NCBI RefSeq assembly: GCF_001995215.1
Contig: NZ_MUXN01000003.1
Span: 141,329-205,328, forward strand
Source: Amycolatopsis azurea DSM 43854
Lineage (GTDB): Bacteria > Actinomycetota > Actinomycetes > Mycobacteriales > Pseudonocardiaceae
Length of the DNA: 64,000 nucleotides
Reading direction: 5' to 3'
Shown here: piece by piece, positions 28,550 through 37,538 of the stretch
How positions within the stretch are numbered: the stretch's first letter is position 1
Layout of the letters: every line of letters begins with the position of its first letter
Translations under genes and position numbers: made by a program
The notes under the pieces: generated by a model
Database searches by the model: none
Told to the model about the DNA's origin: nothing
What the model saw: only the letters and a program-made list of their open reading frames with translations

Positions 28550-29503
28550 GTGACGCTCACACCCAGGGTCGCCTACGAGCAGATCGCCGAGAACGTGCAA
28601 TCGGTGGTGCGCGGCAAGCCGGAGGTCGTCCGGCTCACCGTGGCGGCGCTGTTCGCCGAAGGGCATCTGCTGATGGAGGACGTGCCCGGCGTCGGGAAGA
28701 CAACGATCGCGCGCTGCGTCGCCGCCAGCATCGGCGGCCGGTGGAGCCGGATCCAGTTCACCCCCGACCTGCTGCCCGGCGACATCACCGGCGTGATGGT
28801 CTACCACCAGAACGCCGAACGCTTCCAGTTCCACCCCGGCGGCATCTTCGCCAACGTGGTGCTGGCGGACGAGATCAACCGGGGCACGCCGAAGACACAG
28901 GCCGCGCTGCTGGAGGTGATGGCCGAACGCCGGGTCACCGTCGACTCCGTCGGCCAGGCCGTGCCTCGGCCGTTCCTCGTGGTGGCCACGCAGAACCCGA
29001 TCGAGCTGGAGGGCACCTACCGGCTGCCCGAAGCGCAGCTGGACCGGTTCCTCATGCGCATTTCGGTCGGCTACCCGGATCTGGAATCCGAGATGCGGGT
29101 CGTGATGGGGGACTGCGCCGGGGTGACCCCGGACGAACTGAAGCCGGTGCTGAGCATCGCCGACGTCCAGTCCGTCATCGACGAGGTCCGCAAGTCCAAT
29201 CTGGCGCCCGAGATCGTCAACTACGCGGTCCGGCTGGCCGCGGCGAGCCGGTCGCATCCGGACGTCCGCTACGGCGCGAGCCCGCGCGGAAGCATCGCGC
29301 TGATCCGGGCGGCACAAGGGCTCGCCGCCACCTTCGGCCGCGACTTCGTCACCCCGGACGACGTCAAGGACGTCGCGCACCCGGTGCTCGACCACCGGCT
29401 CGTGCTGACGCCCGACGCGGAACTCAACCAGCGGCGGACCGCCGACATCGTCGACGAACTCCTGGGCGCGACGGCCGCTCCCATGGCCGCGATGGGGAGG
29501 TAG
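28550..29503 (+). CDS. MoxR family AAA+ ATPase
   Basis: This 317-residue ATPase has Walker A VPGVGKTT (45-52), Walker B LADEINR (about 105-111), sensor 1 ATQNP and a C-terminal AAA lid. MoxR proteins act as chaperones that insert cofactors or remodel complexes, usually with DUF58 or VWA partners. GTG 28550 follows AAAGGAAAGAG. DUF58 follows 3 nt downstream, giving the classical MoxR-DUF58-transglutaminase order. Confidence 0.95.
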   Translation: MTLTPRVAYEQIAENVQSVVRGKPEVVRLTVAALFAEGHLLMEDVPGVGKTTIARCVAASIGGRWSRIQFTPDLLPGDITGVMVYHQNAERFQFHPGGIFANVVLADEINRGTPKTQAALLEVMAERRVTVDSVGQAVPRPFLVVATQNPIELEGTYRLPEAQLDRFLMRISVGYPDLESEMRVVMGDCAGVTPDELKPVLSIADVQSVIDEVRKSNLAPEIVNYAVRLAAASRSHPDVRYGASPRGSIALIRAAQGLAATFGRDFVTPDDVKDVAHPVLDHRLVLTPDAELNQRRTADIVDELLGATAAPMAAMGR

Positions 29504-29506
29504 GCC

Positions 29507-30634
29507 GTGCGGCTCACCCGCCGCGGCGTCATCGTGCTCGCCTTCGCCGCCGGGTTCTACGCACTCGGCGAGCTGGCCGGGTACACGTTCTTCCGTGCCT
29601 TCGCGGGGGTCGCGGCAGGCGCGGTGCTGATCGCCTTGGCCACCACCAGGTTCCGGCCCCGGGTGGAGATCGGCCGGACCGTCCGGCCCGACCGGGTCGA
29701 ACGCGGGAAGCCCGCGCTGGCCACGCTCGTCGTGCGCAACGCCGGTGCCCGGCGGCACGGCGGTTTCGCCGCGGCGGACGGGATCGGGGCCGAAACGCAC
29801 AGCCTGCGCGTCCGCCCGCTCGCGCCCGGCGCGGAGGCGACGTACCACTACGAACTGCCGACGACGGTCCGCGGCAAACTGCGGGTCGGCCCGCTCGTCG
29901 TGCACCGGCCCGACCTGTTCGACCTCGCCCGCGGCGACCAGACCGTCGGGGACAGCGCGTGGCTGTGGGTGCATCCGCGACGGCACGCGGTGCGGGCGGC
30001 GCAGGCAGGCCATCCGCGTCACCACCACGAAGGCCCGATCACCGATCCGCCGTTGCGCGGTTCGGCGGATCTGCGCGCGGTTCGGGAGTACGTGATCGGC
30101 GACGAGGTCCGGCATCTGCACTGGAAGGCGACCGCCCGGACCGGACGGCTCATGGTGCGCGAGTACGCCGATCCGGCCCAGCCGCGGTTCACCGCCGTGC
30201 TCGACACGCGGCCCGGGGCGATGAGGCCCGCCGTCTTCGAAGAGGCCGTCGAGGTGGCCGCCTCCCTGTTCTACGCGTCGGCGTCGGCGGGCCAGCACTG
30301 CCGCCTGATCACGTCCGCGGGCGCGGACACCCTGACCGACAGCGGGGTCCGCGCGGCGAGGACGCTGCTGGACGAACTCGCGCTCGTCACGCAGGACGCG
30401 GCGGACGCCGCACCGCTGCTACCCTCGGCCCTGGCCGCCGCCGAACGCCCCGGCGGGGTGCTGGTGGTGATCACCGGCCCGGACGCCGACCTCGGCCATG
30501 CCGCGCGCTGGCGGCCCGACACCGTCGTCCGGCTCGGTGACCTGAGGCCGTCGGCGGGTTCCGGTGGCGTGCTCATCGCGGTCGACGCCGCCGGTGCCGC
30601 GGCGCAGTGGAATTCCCTGGTGGCGAAGGCATGA
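29507..30634 (+). CDS. DUF58 domain protein
   Basis: This 375-residue protein has two N-terminal TM segments (about 7-45), a beta-rich periplasmic-like stretch, and the DUF58 core LRAVREYVIGDEVRHLHWKA then GRLMVREY (about residues 190-222), leading into a VWA-like domain. It is the usual partner of MoxR ATPases. GTG 29507 starts 3 nt after moxR; the stop overlaps the next start by ATGA. Confidence 0.92.
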   Translation: MRLTRRGVIVLAFAAGFYALGELAGYTFFRAFAGVAAGAVLIALATTRFRPRVEIGRTVRPDRVERGKPALATLVVRNAGARRHGGFAAADGIGAETHSLRVRPLAPGAEATYHYELPTTVRGKLRVGPLVVHRPDLFDLARGDQTVGDSAWLWVHPRRHAVRAAQAGHPRHHHEGPITDPPLRGSADLRAVREYVIGDEVRHLHWKATARTGRLMVREYADPAQPRFTAVLDTRPGAMRPAVFEEAVEVAASLFYASASAGQHCRLITSAGADTLTDSGVRAARTLLDELALVTQDAADAAPLLPSALAAAERPGGVLVVITGPDADLGHAARWRPDTVVRLGDLRPSAGSGGVLIAVDAAGAAAQWNSLVAKA

Positions 30635-32805
30635 GCGCGGGATTCGACCGGATCGCGGTCGCCGGGCTGCTCGGCGCGACCGGCGTCGCCGGGCTGCTGT
30701 TCACGCCGGTGTTCGGCTGGAAGCCGCTGGTGGTCCCGGTGCTCGTGGTCGTCCTCGTCGGCTACGGCTGCGTCGAGCTGACCGGGAAGTTCCCCAAGCT
30801 GGTTCCCTACCGGCCTTTGCTCGTCGCGTTGCTCGGCCTGCTCGGTCTTATCGAGACGGTGCTGACCTCGACCACGCTCGCCTTCCTGCCCACTCTCGCT
30901 TCGCTGCAAGGGGTGGCGCGCGGTTTCACCGAAGGCTGGCAGCTCACCCTACAGTCCACGTGGCCCGCCCGGCCGGTTCCCGACCAGCTGCTGTTCGTCC
31001 CGCTGGCGGTGCTGCTCGCCGTGGTCCTCGGGGTGGAGCTGTTGCTGCGCTTGAAAAAGCCGTTGGTGGCACTGGTGCCGAGCTTGATCGTCGCCGGGCT
31101 CGCGCAGGCGTATCAGGCGTTGACGGGTATCGGCGCGGTGGCGGCGGCGCTCGGGTACACGGTGCCCGCCGGGCTGCTGCTGTGGGCGGGCCGTCGCACT
31201 CGGCCGGGGAACCGGGCGCCCGGCGGGCCGCGGTTCTCCTGGCGGGTGACGGGATCGGCGGTCTGGCCCGCACTGTCCACAGTGGTCGCCCTGGTCGCCG
31301 GGGCGCTCGCGCTCGCCGGGCTCGACCCGGTCGGCCGCGACCCGCTGGCGCTCAAGGACACTCAGGCCGCGCCACCGCCGCGGGGCAGGCTCGGCAACCC
31401 GCTGGACGAGATCGCCCAGCGGCTCACCAGGCCGAACGAGGAAGTGTTCCGCTATCGAGGCGACACCCCGGTCGACCAGTGGCGCCTGATCGTGCTGAAC
31501 GGCTTCGACGGGTCGAACTGGCTGTCCGATTCCCGGCTCCAGCGGCTCGGCGTGGGTCTCGACGGCGCCCCCGGCGGCACCGGCGGCACCGCCGAACTGA
31601 AGGTGCGCGGACTCACAGGGCCGTGGCTGCCGAGTCACCAGGGACTCACCGGGGTGGACGGACTGACGCCGCTGGTGGACCAGTCCGCGGGCACCCTGCT
31701 GATGGAATCGCCGTCGCCCGAACGGAACTACCGGCTGAGCTGGTCCTCACCCGACGTCGATCTCGGCGCGGGCGAGGTCGACGCGCGGGCGCCGGGCGGG
31801 CTCGGCGGACTCGGCGCGGTGCCGCCCGAGGTCGAGCAGCTGGCCAAGGACGCCGTGCGCGGTCTGCGTCCGACGTTCCAGACCGCGCTCCAGCTGGAAC
31901 GCTTCCTCTCCAAGAACTACGTGCTCGCGGCGGGCTCGGACGAGCTGCCGACCGGGCACGGCTGGCCGCAGCTGCGGCACTTCCTGCTGGAGAGCAAACG
32001 CGGGACGAGCGAGCAGTTCGCCGCCGCGTACGTCGTCTTGGCGCGGATGAGCGGCATCCCGGCGCGGCTGGTCGTCGGGTTCCGCGGTTCGGCCGAGGTC
32101 GACGGCGGGATGCACGTCGTCCGCAACCGCGATGTCCTGGCGTGGCCCGAGGTCGCGGTCGCCGGGGCGGGCTGGGTGCCGCTCGACCCGACCGCCGCGG
32201 CGGACAAGTCGGGACGCGATCAGGCCGCGGCCGGCAAGGCCGTCGCGCGGGCGCGGGCGCAACTGCCCGCCGAGCAGCAACTGCGGCCGCCGCAGCTTCC
32301 GCCGGGCACACCGTCGGACCCGGCCGAGGGCCAGACCGCCGACGCGGGCGCGAGCTGGTGGTGGTTCTCACTCGCCGCCGCGATCGTCCTTTTCGGACTC
32401 CTGTGGCTCGTCGGGGTCCCGGTGGCGAAGGTCGTCCGCGCCCGCCGTCGCCGTCGCCGATCCGGTGCCGAAGGGGTGCTGGGCGCCTGGGACGAGATCC
32501 GCGACCGGCTGCGCGCGCACGGTGTGCCGTTCCGGATCGGGATGACCCCGCGCGACCTCGCCGAGTCCGCGGGATCGCTTGCCGGGGAAGGGATCCGCGA
32601 GCCCGTCGCCAGGCTGGCCAAGGTGCTCGACGTGACGCTGTGGTCCGGGGTGCCGGTGGGCGACGGCTCCGTCCGGCGGGCGTGGCAGGAAGTCGGCGAA
32701 CTGCGGCGGGGACTGGCCACCAGACCGTTCGCGGCTCGGGTGCTGGCGGCACTCGAGCCGCGAACCCTGATCCCGATCAAGGGGAGGGGCGGGAAAAGCG
32801 GCTGA
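30631..32805 (+). CDS. TgpA-like transglutaminase-fold membrane protein, catalytic residues lost
   Basis: This 724-residue protein has five to six N-terminal TM segments (up to about residue 235), an extracytoplasmic transglutaminase-like domain (about 400-525), a C-terminal TM (about 575-600) and a basic cytoplasmic tail. The family places Cys in a GxCxxFA motif and His in HAWPEV; here they read GTSEQFAAAY (Ser460) and VLAWPEV (Leu503), while the Asp of PLDPTA is kept. It is therefore unlikely to cross-link or cleave. I recall the same Ser/no-His form in other actinobacterial proteins, so it may be a structural subfamily. It ends the MoxR-DUF58 operon. Confidence 0.85.
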   Translation: MSAGFDRIAVAGLLGATGVAGLLFTPVFGWKPLVVPVLVVVLVGYGCVELTGKFPKLVPYRPLLVALLGLLGLIETVLTSTTLAFLPTLASLQGVARGFTEGWQLTLQSTWPARPVPDQLLFVPLAVLLAVVLGVELLLRLKKPLVALVPSLIVAGLAQAYQALTGIGAVAAALGYTVPAGLLLWAGRRTRPGNRAPGGPRFSWRVTGSAVWPALSTVVALVAGALALAGLDPVGRDPLALKDTQAAPPPRGRLGNPLDEIAQRLTRPNEEVFRYRGDTPVDQWRLIVLNGFDGSNWLSDSRLQRLGVGLDGAPGGTGGTAELKVRGLTGPWLPSHQGLTGVDGLTPLVDQSAGTLLMESPSPERNYRLSWSSPDVDLGAGEVDARAPGGLGGLGAVPPEVEQLAKDAVRGLRPTFQTALQLERFLSKNYVLAAGSDELPTGHGWPQLRHFLLESKRGTSEQFAAAYVVLARMSGIPARLVVGFRGSAEVDGGMHVVRNRDVLAWPEVAVAGAGWVPLDPTAAADKSGRDQAAAGKAVARARAQLPAEQQLRPPQLPPGTPSDPAEGQTADAGASWWWFSLAAAIVLFGLLWLVGVPVAKVVRARRRRRRSGAEGVLGAWDEIRDRLRAHGVPFRIGMTPRDLAESAGSLAGEGIREPVARLAKVLDVTLWSGVPVGDGSVRRAWQEVGELRRGLATRPFAARVLAALEPRTLIPIKGRGGKSG

Positions 32806-32847
32806 AGGGCGCTTTCCCCTCATGCCCTGGGGGGAAAGCGCCCTTCA
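32803..32847. terminator. Hairpin at the transglutaminase-like gene stop, AAGGGCGCTTTCCCC family
   Basis: A 17-bp stem (TGAAGGGCGCTTTCCCC and its complement) with an 11-nt loop starts on the stop codon itself. Related stems lie at 37477-37533 and 58740-58812. It probably terminates the FN3-MoxR-DUF58 operon. Confidence 0.75.
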
Positions 32848-32888
32848 CCGCGTCAGTGGTGGGCAGGGAGCCGGTATCGATTCGGTCC

Positions 32889-32944
32889 AGGTGGTCGTGA
32901 GTGGTAAGTGTCGTTCTAACGACACTTACCACTCACGACCACCT
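32889..32944. repeat. 27-bp perfect palindrome, GTCGTGAGTGGTAAGTGTCG family
   Basis: The arms are 27 bp and perfect with a 2-nt loop CT. A near-identical copy with a 23-bp stem is at 45717-45764, and a single arm at 12097-12118. Such a tight hairpin is expected to block or end transcription on both strands. Confidence 0.85.
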
Positions 32945-33033
32945 CGGCCCAGCGCGGTCTGGCGGGCAGGGCGATCAAGGTTCTCTTGAGCCGTAAGCCA
33001 TAGGTGTCCTGTGGGGTGCCATGTCCCGGAGGT

Positions 33034-33086
33034 GATGCGAAAGCCACTTTCGCAACCTTCAATGTTGCGAAAGTGGCTTTCGCAAC
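33034..33086. repeat. 53-nt double palindrome, GCGAAAG family
   Basis: Two 23-nt units flank CTTCAAT. The first lacks one T of the outer GTTG. It lies 31 bp beyond the pseudokinase stop. Confidence 0.85.
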
Positions 33087-33116
33087 ATTGAGTCCGCACC
33101 TCACGACCCACTTGAG

Positions 33117-34532
33117 TCAGGGGTTGCAGCGCGCGCCGCGGATCGAGACCGGTTCGGTCGTGTAGATGTGGCGGCCGTCGGTCGCCCGGAGCTGGAAGCA
33201 GTACCGGCGCGCCGGGTCGACCGGGACGTCCAGGCTGCGCTGACGGTGGGCGACGAGCTGCTTGGTCTCCAGCCGTTCGCCCGCCATGATCACCACGAAG
33301 TCCAGATCGCCCACCGCGGTCCAGGTCAGCTGCACGTGATCGCTCTGGTCCTGCGGCGGCGCGAGCGCCAGCTTGACGTCGGGGGCGGGCGCGGAAGCCG
33401 GTGACGGCGGCGGGATCGCGGCCGCCACCGGGACGGCCTGTCCGCCGATCTCCGCCGGTCCGAGGAACAGCGGGACGACGGCGAGCCCGGCGACGAGCAC
33501 TCCGGCGCCGGCCAGCGCGATGGGCCGCCAGGGAATCCGGCGTTCGGTCTTGAGGGGGCCACTGAATTCGCGGATCAGCGTGCGCCCGCCCGACGGCGGC
33601 GTTCGCACCACCTGGACCGGCGCGGCGGGGACCGGCCGAGCCGGGGCGGCGGGCCGGTGGATCTCGGCGAAGTCGTCGAACTCGACCTCGGGTTCGTCTT
33701 CGCTCGGGGCGTCGGCGGATTCCGCGCCGGCGACCTCGCCGCCGGGCAGGCGCAGCTTCGTGAACTGCCGGGCCAGCGACGCGACGTCCGGTGGCCGGTC
33801 GGCCGGTTCCTTGGCCAGCAACCGGAAGATCGTCGCGGAGAGCTCGTTCGGGACGGCCGGATCCCGGATCGGCGCGACCGGTTCCCGCAGCACCTGGAGG
33901 ATCCGCTCGCCGGGCTGCTGCCCGGTGTGCCGGGGAAAGGGCGGCGTGCCGGTCAACGCGGCGTAGAGCACCGCGCCGAGTCCATAAAGGTCGGACGCGG
34001 GGGAAAGCGTGTCGTCGCGCAGGGTTTCCGGCGCGGTGTACTCGACGGCGTACATCGGATCGCGCGGGAAACGCCGCCGCAGGGCCACGCCGAAGTCGGC
34101 GAGCACGAACTCGCCGGACGCGCGGTAGAGCACGTTGTGCGGGCTCACGCCGCCGTGCACGACGTCGGCCCCGTGCGCCGCGGCGAGCGCCGACGCGATC
34201 GCGGCACCGAGGGCGAGCACGTCGGGAACGGCAAGCCGGGTACCGGAATCCAGCAGATTCGCGAGTGAACCAGGGAACAGTTCACGGCGGAAACCGGACC
34301 GGCCGTCGGGATGGGCGAGGATCTCGTCGATCTGCACGACCGACCTCGTCGACCGCACCGCGGCCAGCGCCTTCCGCTCGCGTTCGATCCACGACGTCGT
34401 CTCGCGGTCGAAGGAGCCGGGGAACATCTTGACCGCGAAGTCGTTGCCCGTGGCGGGATCCCGGCCCGCGAACACGGTGGCGACGGGGCCCTGGGCGAGC
34501 AGCCTCGGTCCGCCGTTGGTCTCGATGTCCAT
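33117..34532 (-). CDS. Membrane-anchored Ser/Thr pseudokinase of the secretion island
   Basis: This 471-residue protein has a kinase-like domain (about 5-265), an acidic/Pro linker, one TM (about 335-357) and an extracytoplasmic FN3-like domain with two cysteines (about 395-471). The ATP-anchoring Lys is kept (FAVKMF), as are DFG (LADFGVAL) and YTAPE. The glycine loop is degenerate (QGPVATVF) and the catalytic HRDxKxxN is HGGVSPHN, so the Asp base and Lys are lost. Phosphotransfer is therefore unlikely; signalling by binding is more likely. ATG 34532 is used because the very long upstream frame is antisense to eccD. It is divergent from eccD, 102 bp away. Confidence 0.85.
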   Translation of the reverse strand: MDIETNGGPRLLAQGPVATVFAGRDPATGNDFAVKMFPGSFDRETTSWIERERKALAAVRSTRSVVQIDEILAHPDGRSGFRRELFPGSLANLLDSGTRLAVPDVLALGAAIASALAAAHGADVVHGGVSPHNVLYRASGEFVLADFGVALRRRFPRDPMYAVEYTAPETLRDDTLSPASDLYGLGAVLYAALTGTPPFPRHTGQQPGERILQVLREPVAPIRDPAVPNELSATIFRLLAKEPADRPPDVASLARQFTKLRLPGGEVAGAESADAPSEDEPEVEFDDFAEIHRPAAPARPVPAAPVQVVRTPPSGGRTLIREFSGPLKTERRIPWRPIALAGAGVLVAGLAVVPLFLGPAEIGGQAVPVAAAIPPPSPASAPAPDVKLALAPPQDQSDHVQLTWTAVGDLDFVVIMAGERLETKQLVAHRQRSLDVPVDPARRYCFQLRATDGRHIYTTEPVSIRGARCNP

Positions 34533-34634
34533 GACCCCATTGTCGCGCAAGAAGGCCGGATCCGTCGTGCTTTCCCGGCGGCAGGTTCCTGCCGTGACGG
34601 CCCGGCGGACCCCTCGGCGGCGGAGTCTTTTCCC

Positions 34635-36017
34635 ATGCAGACTGCCGGCCTGGTCAGGGTCACCATCACCACTCCGCACCGGCGCATCGACATGGCGCTG
34701 CCGGAACACGCGTCCGTCGCCGAAATCCTCCCCGGACTGCTCGCGCGGGCGGGCGAAGGCATGGCCGACGACGGGGTCCCCGGCGGCGGCTGGCAGTTGC
34801 GCCGCGCCGACGGGACGGCCTTCGATCTGGACCGGACGCTGGGCGCGCACCGGGTCCGGGACGGGGAGATCCTCCATCTGACGCCGCGCCGCGCCGAATG
34901 GCCGGAGCCCGAGTACGACGACCTCGTGGACGCGATCGCCACCGGCTCCGGCCGCACCGGGAAGGCCTGGGGGCCGCGGCACACGCGGTGGACCGGGCTG
35001 GCCGCCGGCGCGGTGGCGATGTCGTTCGGTCTGCTCGCGGTGCTGCGTGCCGGTCCGCCGTGGACATCCCCGGCGTCCTGGGCGCTGGCGGTCTCCGCGC
35101 TGCTGCTGGCCGCGGGCGTCCTGCTCGCGCGGGCGCTGCGTGACGCCGGGGCCGGGGCGGTGCTCGCCGCCGTCGCGCTGCCGTTCGCCTTCACCGGCGG
35201 CGGTCTGGTGCTGGCAGGCGACGACGCGATCGGCGAACTGTCCGCCGGGCATCTGCTGCTGGGGAGCGCGGCGCTGCTGCTCGCGGCCGTCGTCGGCCGG
35301 CTCGGGGTGACCGCCGCGCCGGAACTGTTCGCCGGGGCGGCCACCGTCGGCCTGCTCGGGGTGCTCGGCGGCTGGCTGGCCACCTTCGACGACCTGGCGG
35401 GCTACCGGTCCGCGGCGGTGATCGGCGGCGGCGTGCTCGCGCTGTCGACCACGTTCGCGCCACTGGCGCTGCGGCTCGGCCGGGTGCCGATGCCGGTGTT
35501 GCCGCGGTCGACCGCGGACCTCGTCCGCGACGATCCGCAGCCGCCGCTCGACCTCGTGCACGCCGCCGTGGCCAGGGCGGACGCGCTGCTCACCGGCATG
35601 CTCGGCGGCGCGGCGATCGTCGTCATGTACTGCCAGCTGCAGCTCATCCGCAGCGACAGCGAGGCGGCCGTCGTCCTCGTCGCCCTGCTCACGGCCGGTT
35701 TCCTCGTGCGGGCACGGTTGTACCCGATCCTGCGGCAGCGCTCGCTGCTGCTGGTGACCGGGATCTTCGGCGCCGGCTGCCTGCTCGCGGGTCCGCTCAT
35801 GACGGACCGCTCGCTGCTGCTCGTGCTGGCCGGGCCGCTGTCGCTGGCGGTGGCGGCGGGCGTGATCGCCTCCGGTGTCGTGCTGAGCACCCGCGCCGCG
35901 AACCCGTATCTCGGCCGGATCGCCGAATACTTCGAGATCCTCGTGATGATCGCCGTCGTCCCGGTGGCGTGCTCGGTGCTCGGTCTGTACGGCTACGTGC
36001 GCGGGCTGGGGGGCTGA
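34635..36017 (+). CDS. eccD: Type VII secretion integral membrane protein EccD
   Basis: This 460-residue protein has an N-terminal ubiquitin-like YukD domain (about 5-82; LVRVTITTPHRRIDMALPEH to GEILHLTP), a short linker and about 11 TM helices, the standard EccD layout. EccD forms the channel-like membrane scaffold around EccB and EccC. ATG 34635 opens the YukD domain. eccB follows 4 bp downstream. Confidence 0.92.
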   Translation: MQTAGLVRVTITTPHRRIDMALPEHASVAEILPGLLARAGEGMADDGVPGGGWQLRRADGTAFDLDRTLGAHRVRDGEILHLTPRRAEWPEPEYDDLVDAIATGSGRTGKAWGPRHTRWTGLAAGAVAMSFGLLAVLRAGPPWTSPASWALAVSALLLAAGVLLARALRDAGAGAVLAAVALPFAFTGGGLVLAGDDAIGELSAGHLLLGSAALLLAAVVGRLGVTAAPELFAGAATVGLLGVLGGWLATFDDLAGYRSAAVIGGGVLALSTTFAPLALRLGRVPMPVLPRSTADLVRDDPQPPLDLVHAAVARADALLTGMLGGAAIVVMYCQLQLIRSDSEAAVVLVALLTAGFLVRARLYPILRQRSLLLVTGIFGAGCLLAGPLMTDRSLLLVLAGPLSLAVAAGVIASGVVLSTRAANPYLGRIAEYFEILVMIAVVPVACSVLGLYGYVRGLGG

Positions 36018-36021
36018 AACC

Positions 36022-37455
36022 ATGGCGTCCAAACGAGATCAGCTCCAGGCGTACCAGTTCCTGGTGCAGCGCGCGATTTCCGCGCTCGTGACCAGGGAGA
36101 CCGACCCGGAGCAGCCGCCGTTCCGCCGTCCGTCCGGCGCCACGTTCGCCGGGATCGCGGTGGCGATCGTGGCGCTGGCGTGCGTCGGGGTCTACGGGAT
36201 GATCGTGCCCGGCGGGAACAACGCCTGGCGCAAGAACGCCGCCGTCATCGTGGAGAAGGAGAGCGGCACCCGCTACGTCTACCTGGACGAGCGGCTGCAT
36301 CCGGTGGCGAACTACGCGTCCGCGTTGCTGCTGCTCGGCGAACACGGCACCACGGAACGGGTTTCGCGCGATTCGCTCGCCGGAGTCCCGCGCGGGCCCA
36401 GGATCGGCATCGCCGACGCGCCGGACGGCTTGCCCGGCCCCGAAAAGCTGCTCACCGGAGCGTGGTCGCTGTGCTCCGCGCCCGCGAGCGACCTGGCGGG
36501 CAGCCGGATCGAGGAATCGGTGCTGCTGGCGGGTGTCTCGCCGTCCGGCGGCGCGGAACTGGGAGACCAGGCGCTGCTGGTGGAGTCGACGTCGACCGGC
36601 GACCGGTTCGTCGTCTGGCGCGGGCACCGGCACCGGATCAACGACTACGGCGCCGTCGGCACCGGCCTGGCGCTGACCGCCGAGCCCTGGGCGCGGGTCG
36701 GCAGGGCCTGGCTCGACGTCCTCCCGGAAGGCGCGCCGATCGGCCCGCTCCCGGTGGCGGCGGCGGGTGAGGTGTCCACCGCGGTACCGGGCCGGAGCGA
36801 CATCCGGAACGGGATGCTGCTGATGGTGCGGACCTCCGGCGGCGGGCAGCAGCACTACCTCGCCGAACGGGACGCGCTGCGGCCGATCACCGAACTGCAG
36901 TACGACGTCCAGCGCGCGAGCGCCCAGATGATGGCCGCCTACCCCGGCACCGAACCCCAGACCGTGCCGCTGCCGCCTTCGCTGGCGACCATGTCACGGC
37001 AGCTGGACCCGATCCAGGCCGAAGCGGGCGCCGCGCCGGCCACGCGTCCGGCCATCGCGCGCCTGCGCGATCAGGACGCCACCGTCTGTGCCTCCTTCGG
37101 TGACGGCTCCGCGGCCCCTTCGCTGACCGTCGATCCCACGCTGCCCACCGCGGATCCGATGTCCACCACCGCCCGCCGGACCGCGGGCGGGACCCCGCTC
37201 GCGGACCGCGTCCACGTGCCGCCGGGCAGCGCGATCCTCGTCGAGGCGATGCCTTCGGCGCAGGCACCCGCCGGGACCCTGACCGTCGTGACCGACATGG
37301 GGCGCCGCTATCCGCTGGCCTCGCCCGATGTCCTCAAGATGCTCGGGTACCCGTCCGCGCGTCCGGTCCGGCTGCCCGCCGGTCTGGTGGCGCGGCTGCC
37401 CGAGGGACCGAGCCTCGACCCGGCCGCCGCCCGGCGCCAGACCCTGGGCGGCTGA
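36022..37455 (+). CDS. eccB: Type VII secretion protein EccB
   Basis: This 477-residue core component has the diagnostic N-terminus KRDQLQAYQFLVQRAISAL, one TM (about 42-62) and a large extracytoplasmic domain with repeated segments and two cysteines. It dimerises on the outer face of the membrane complex. It is co-transcribed with eccD (4-bp gap) and followed by a strong hairpin at 37477. Confidence 0.95.
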   Translation: MASKRDQLQAYQFLVQRAISALVTRETDPEQPPFRRPSGATFAGIAVAIVALACVGVYGMIVPGGNNAWRKNAAVIVEKESGTRYVYLDERLHPVANYASALLLLGEHGTTERVSRDSLAGVPRGPRIGIADAPDGLPGPEKLLTGAWSLCSAPASDLAGSRIEESVLLAGVSPSGGAELGDQALLVESTSTGDRFVVWRGHRHRINDYGAVGTGLALTAEPWARVGRAWLDVLPEGAPIGPLPVAAAGEVSTAVPGRSDIRNGMLLMVRTSGGGQQHYLAERDALRPITELQYDVQRASAQMMAAYPGTEPQTVPLPPSLATMSRQLDPIQAEAGAAPATRPAIARLRDQDATVCASFGDGSAAPSLTVDPTLPTADPMSTTARRTAGGTPLADRVHVPPGSAILVEAMPSAQAPAGTLTVVTDMGRRYPLASPDVLKMLGYPSARPVRLPAGLVARLPEGPSLDPAAARRQTLGG

Positions 37456-37476
37456 AGGGGACTTTCCCCGCGTCTC

Positions 37477-37533
37477 ACACGACGAAGGGAGCTTTCCCCG
37501 CATCACATGCGGGGAAAGCTCCCTTCGTCGTGT
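37477..37533. terminator. 27-bp hairpin between convergent eccB and PPE-like genes
   Basis: The stem (left arm starting ACACGACGAAGGGAGC) is perfect over 27 bp with a 3-nt loop. It fills almost all of the gap between the stops at 37455 and 37539 and should work on both strands. Confidence 0.85.
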
Positions 37534-37538
37534 TCGGC

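Larger units (their letters stand above)
32848..33116. other. Repeat-filled gap between convergent genes
   Basis: Between the transglutaminase-like gene and the opposing pseudokinase gene there are two further palindromes (32889-32944 and 33034-33086) and no credible gene. Confidence 0.7.

Noticed and set aside
34533..36032. 500-codon N-terminal extension of the pseudokinase frame
   Set aside because: It lies antisense to eccD, is Arg/Gln/Gly-rich without domain features, and the kinase domain begins right at ATG 34532.
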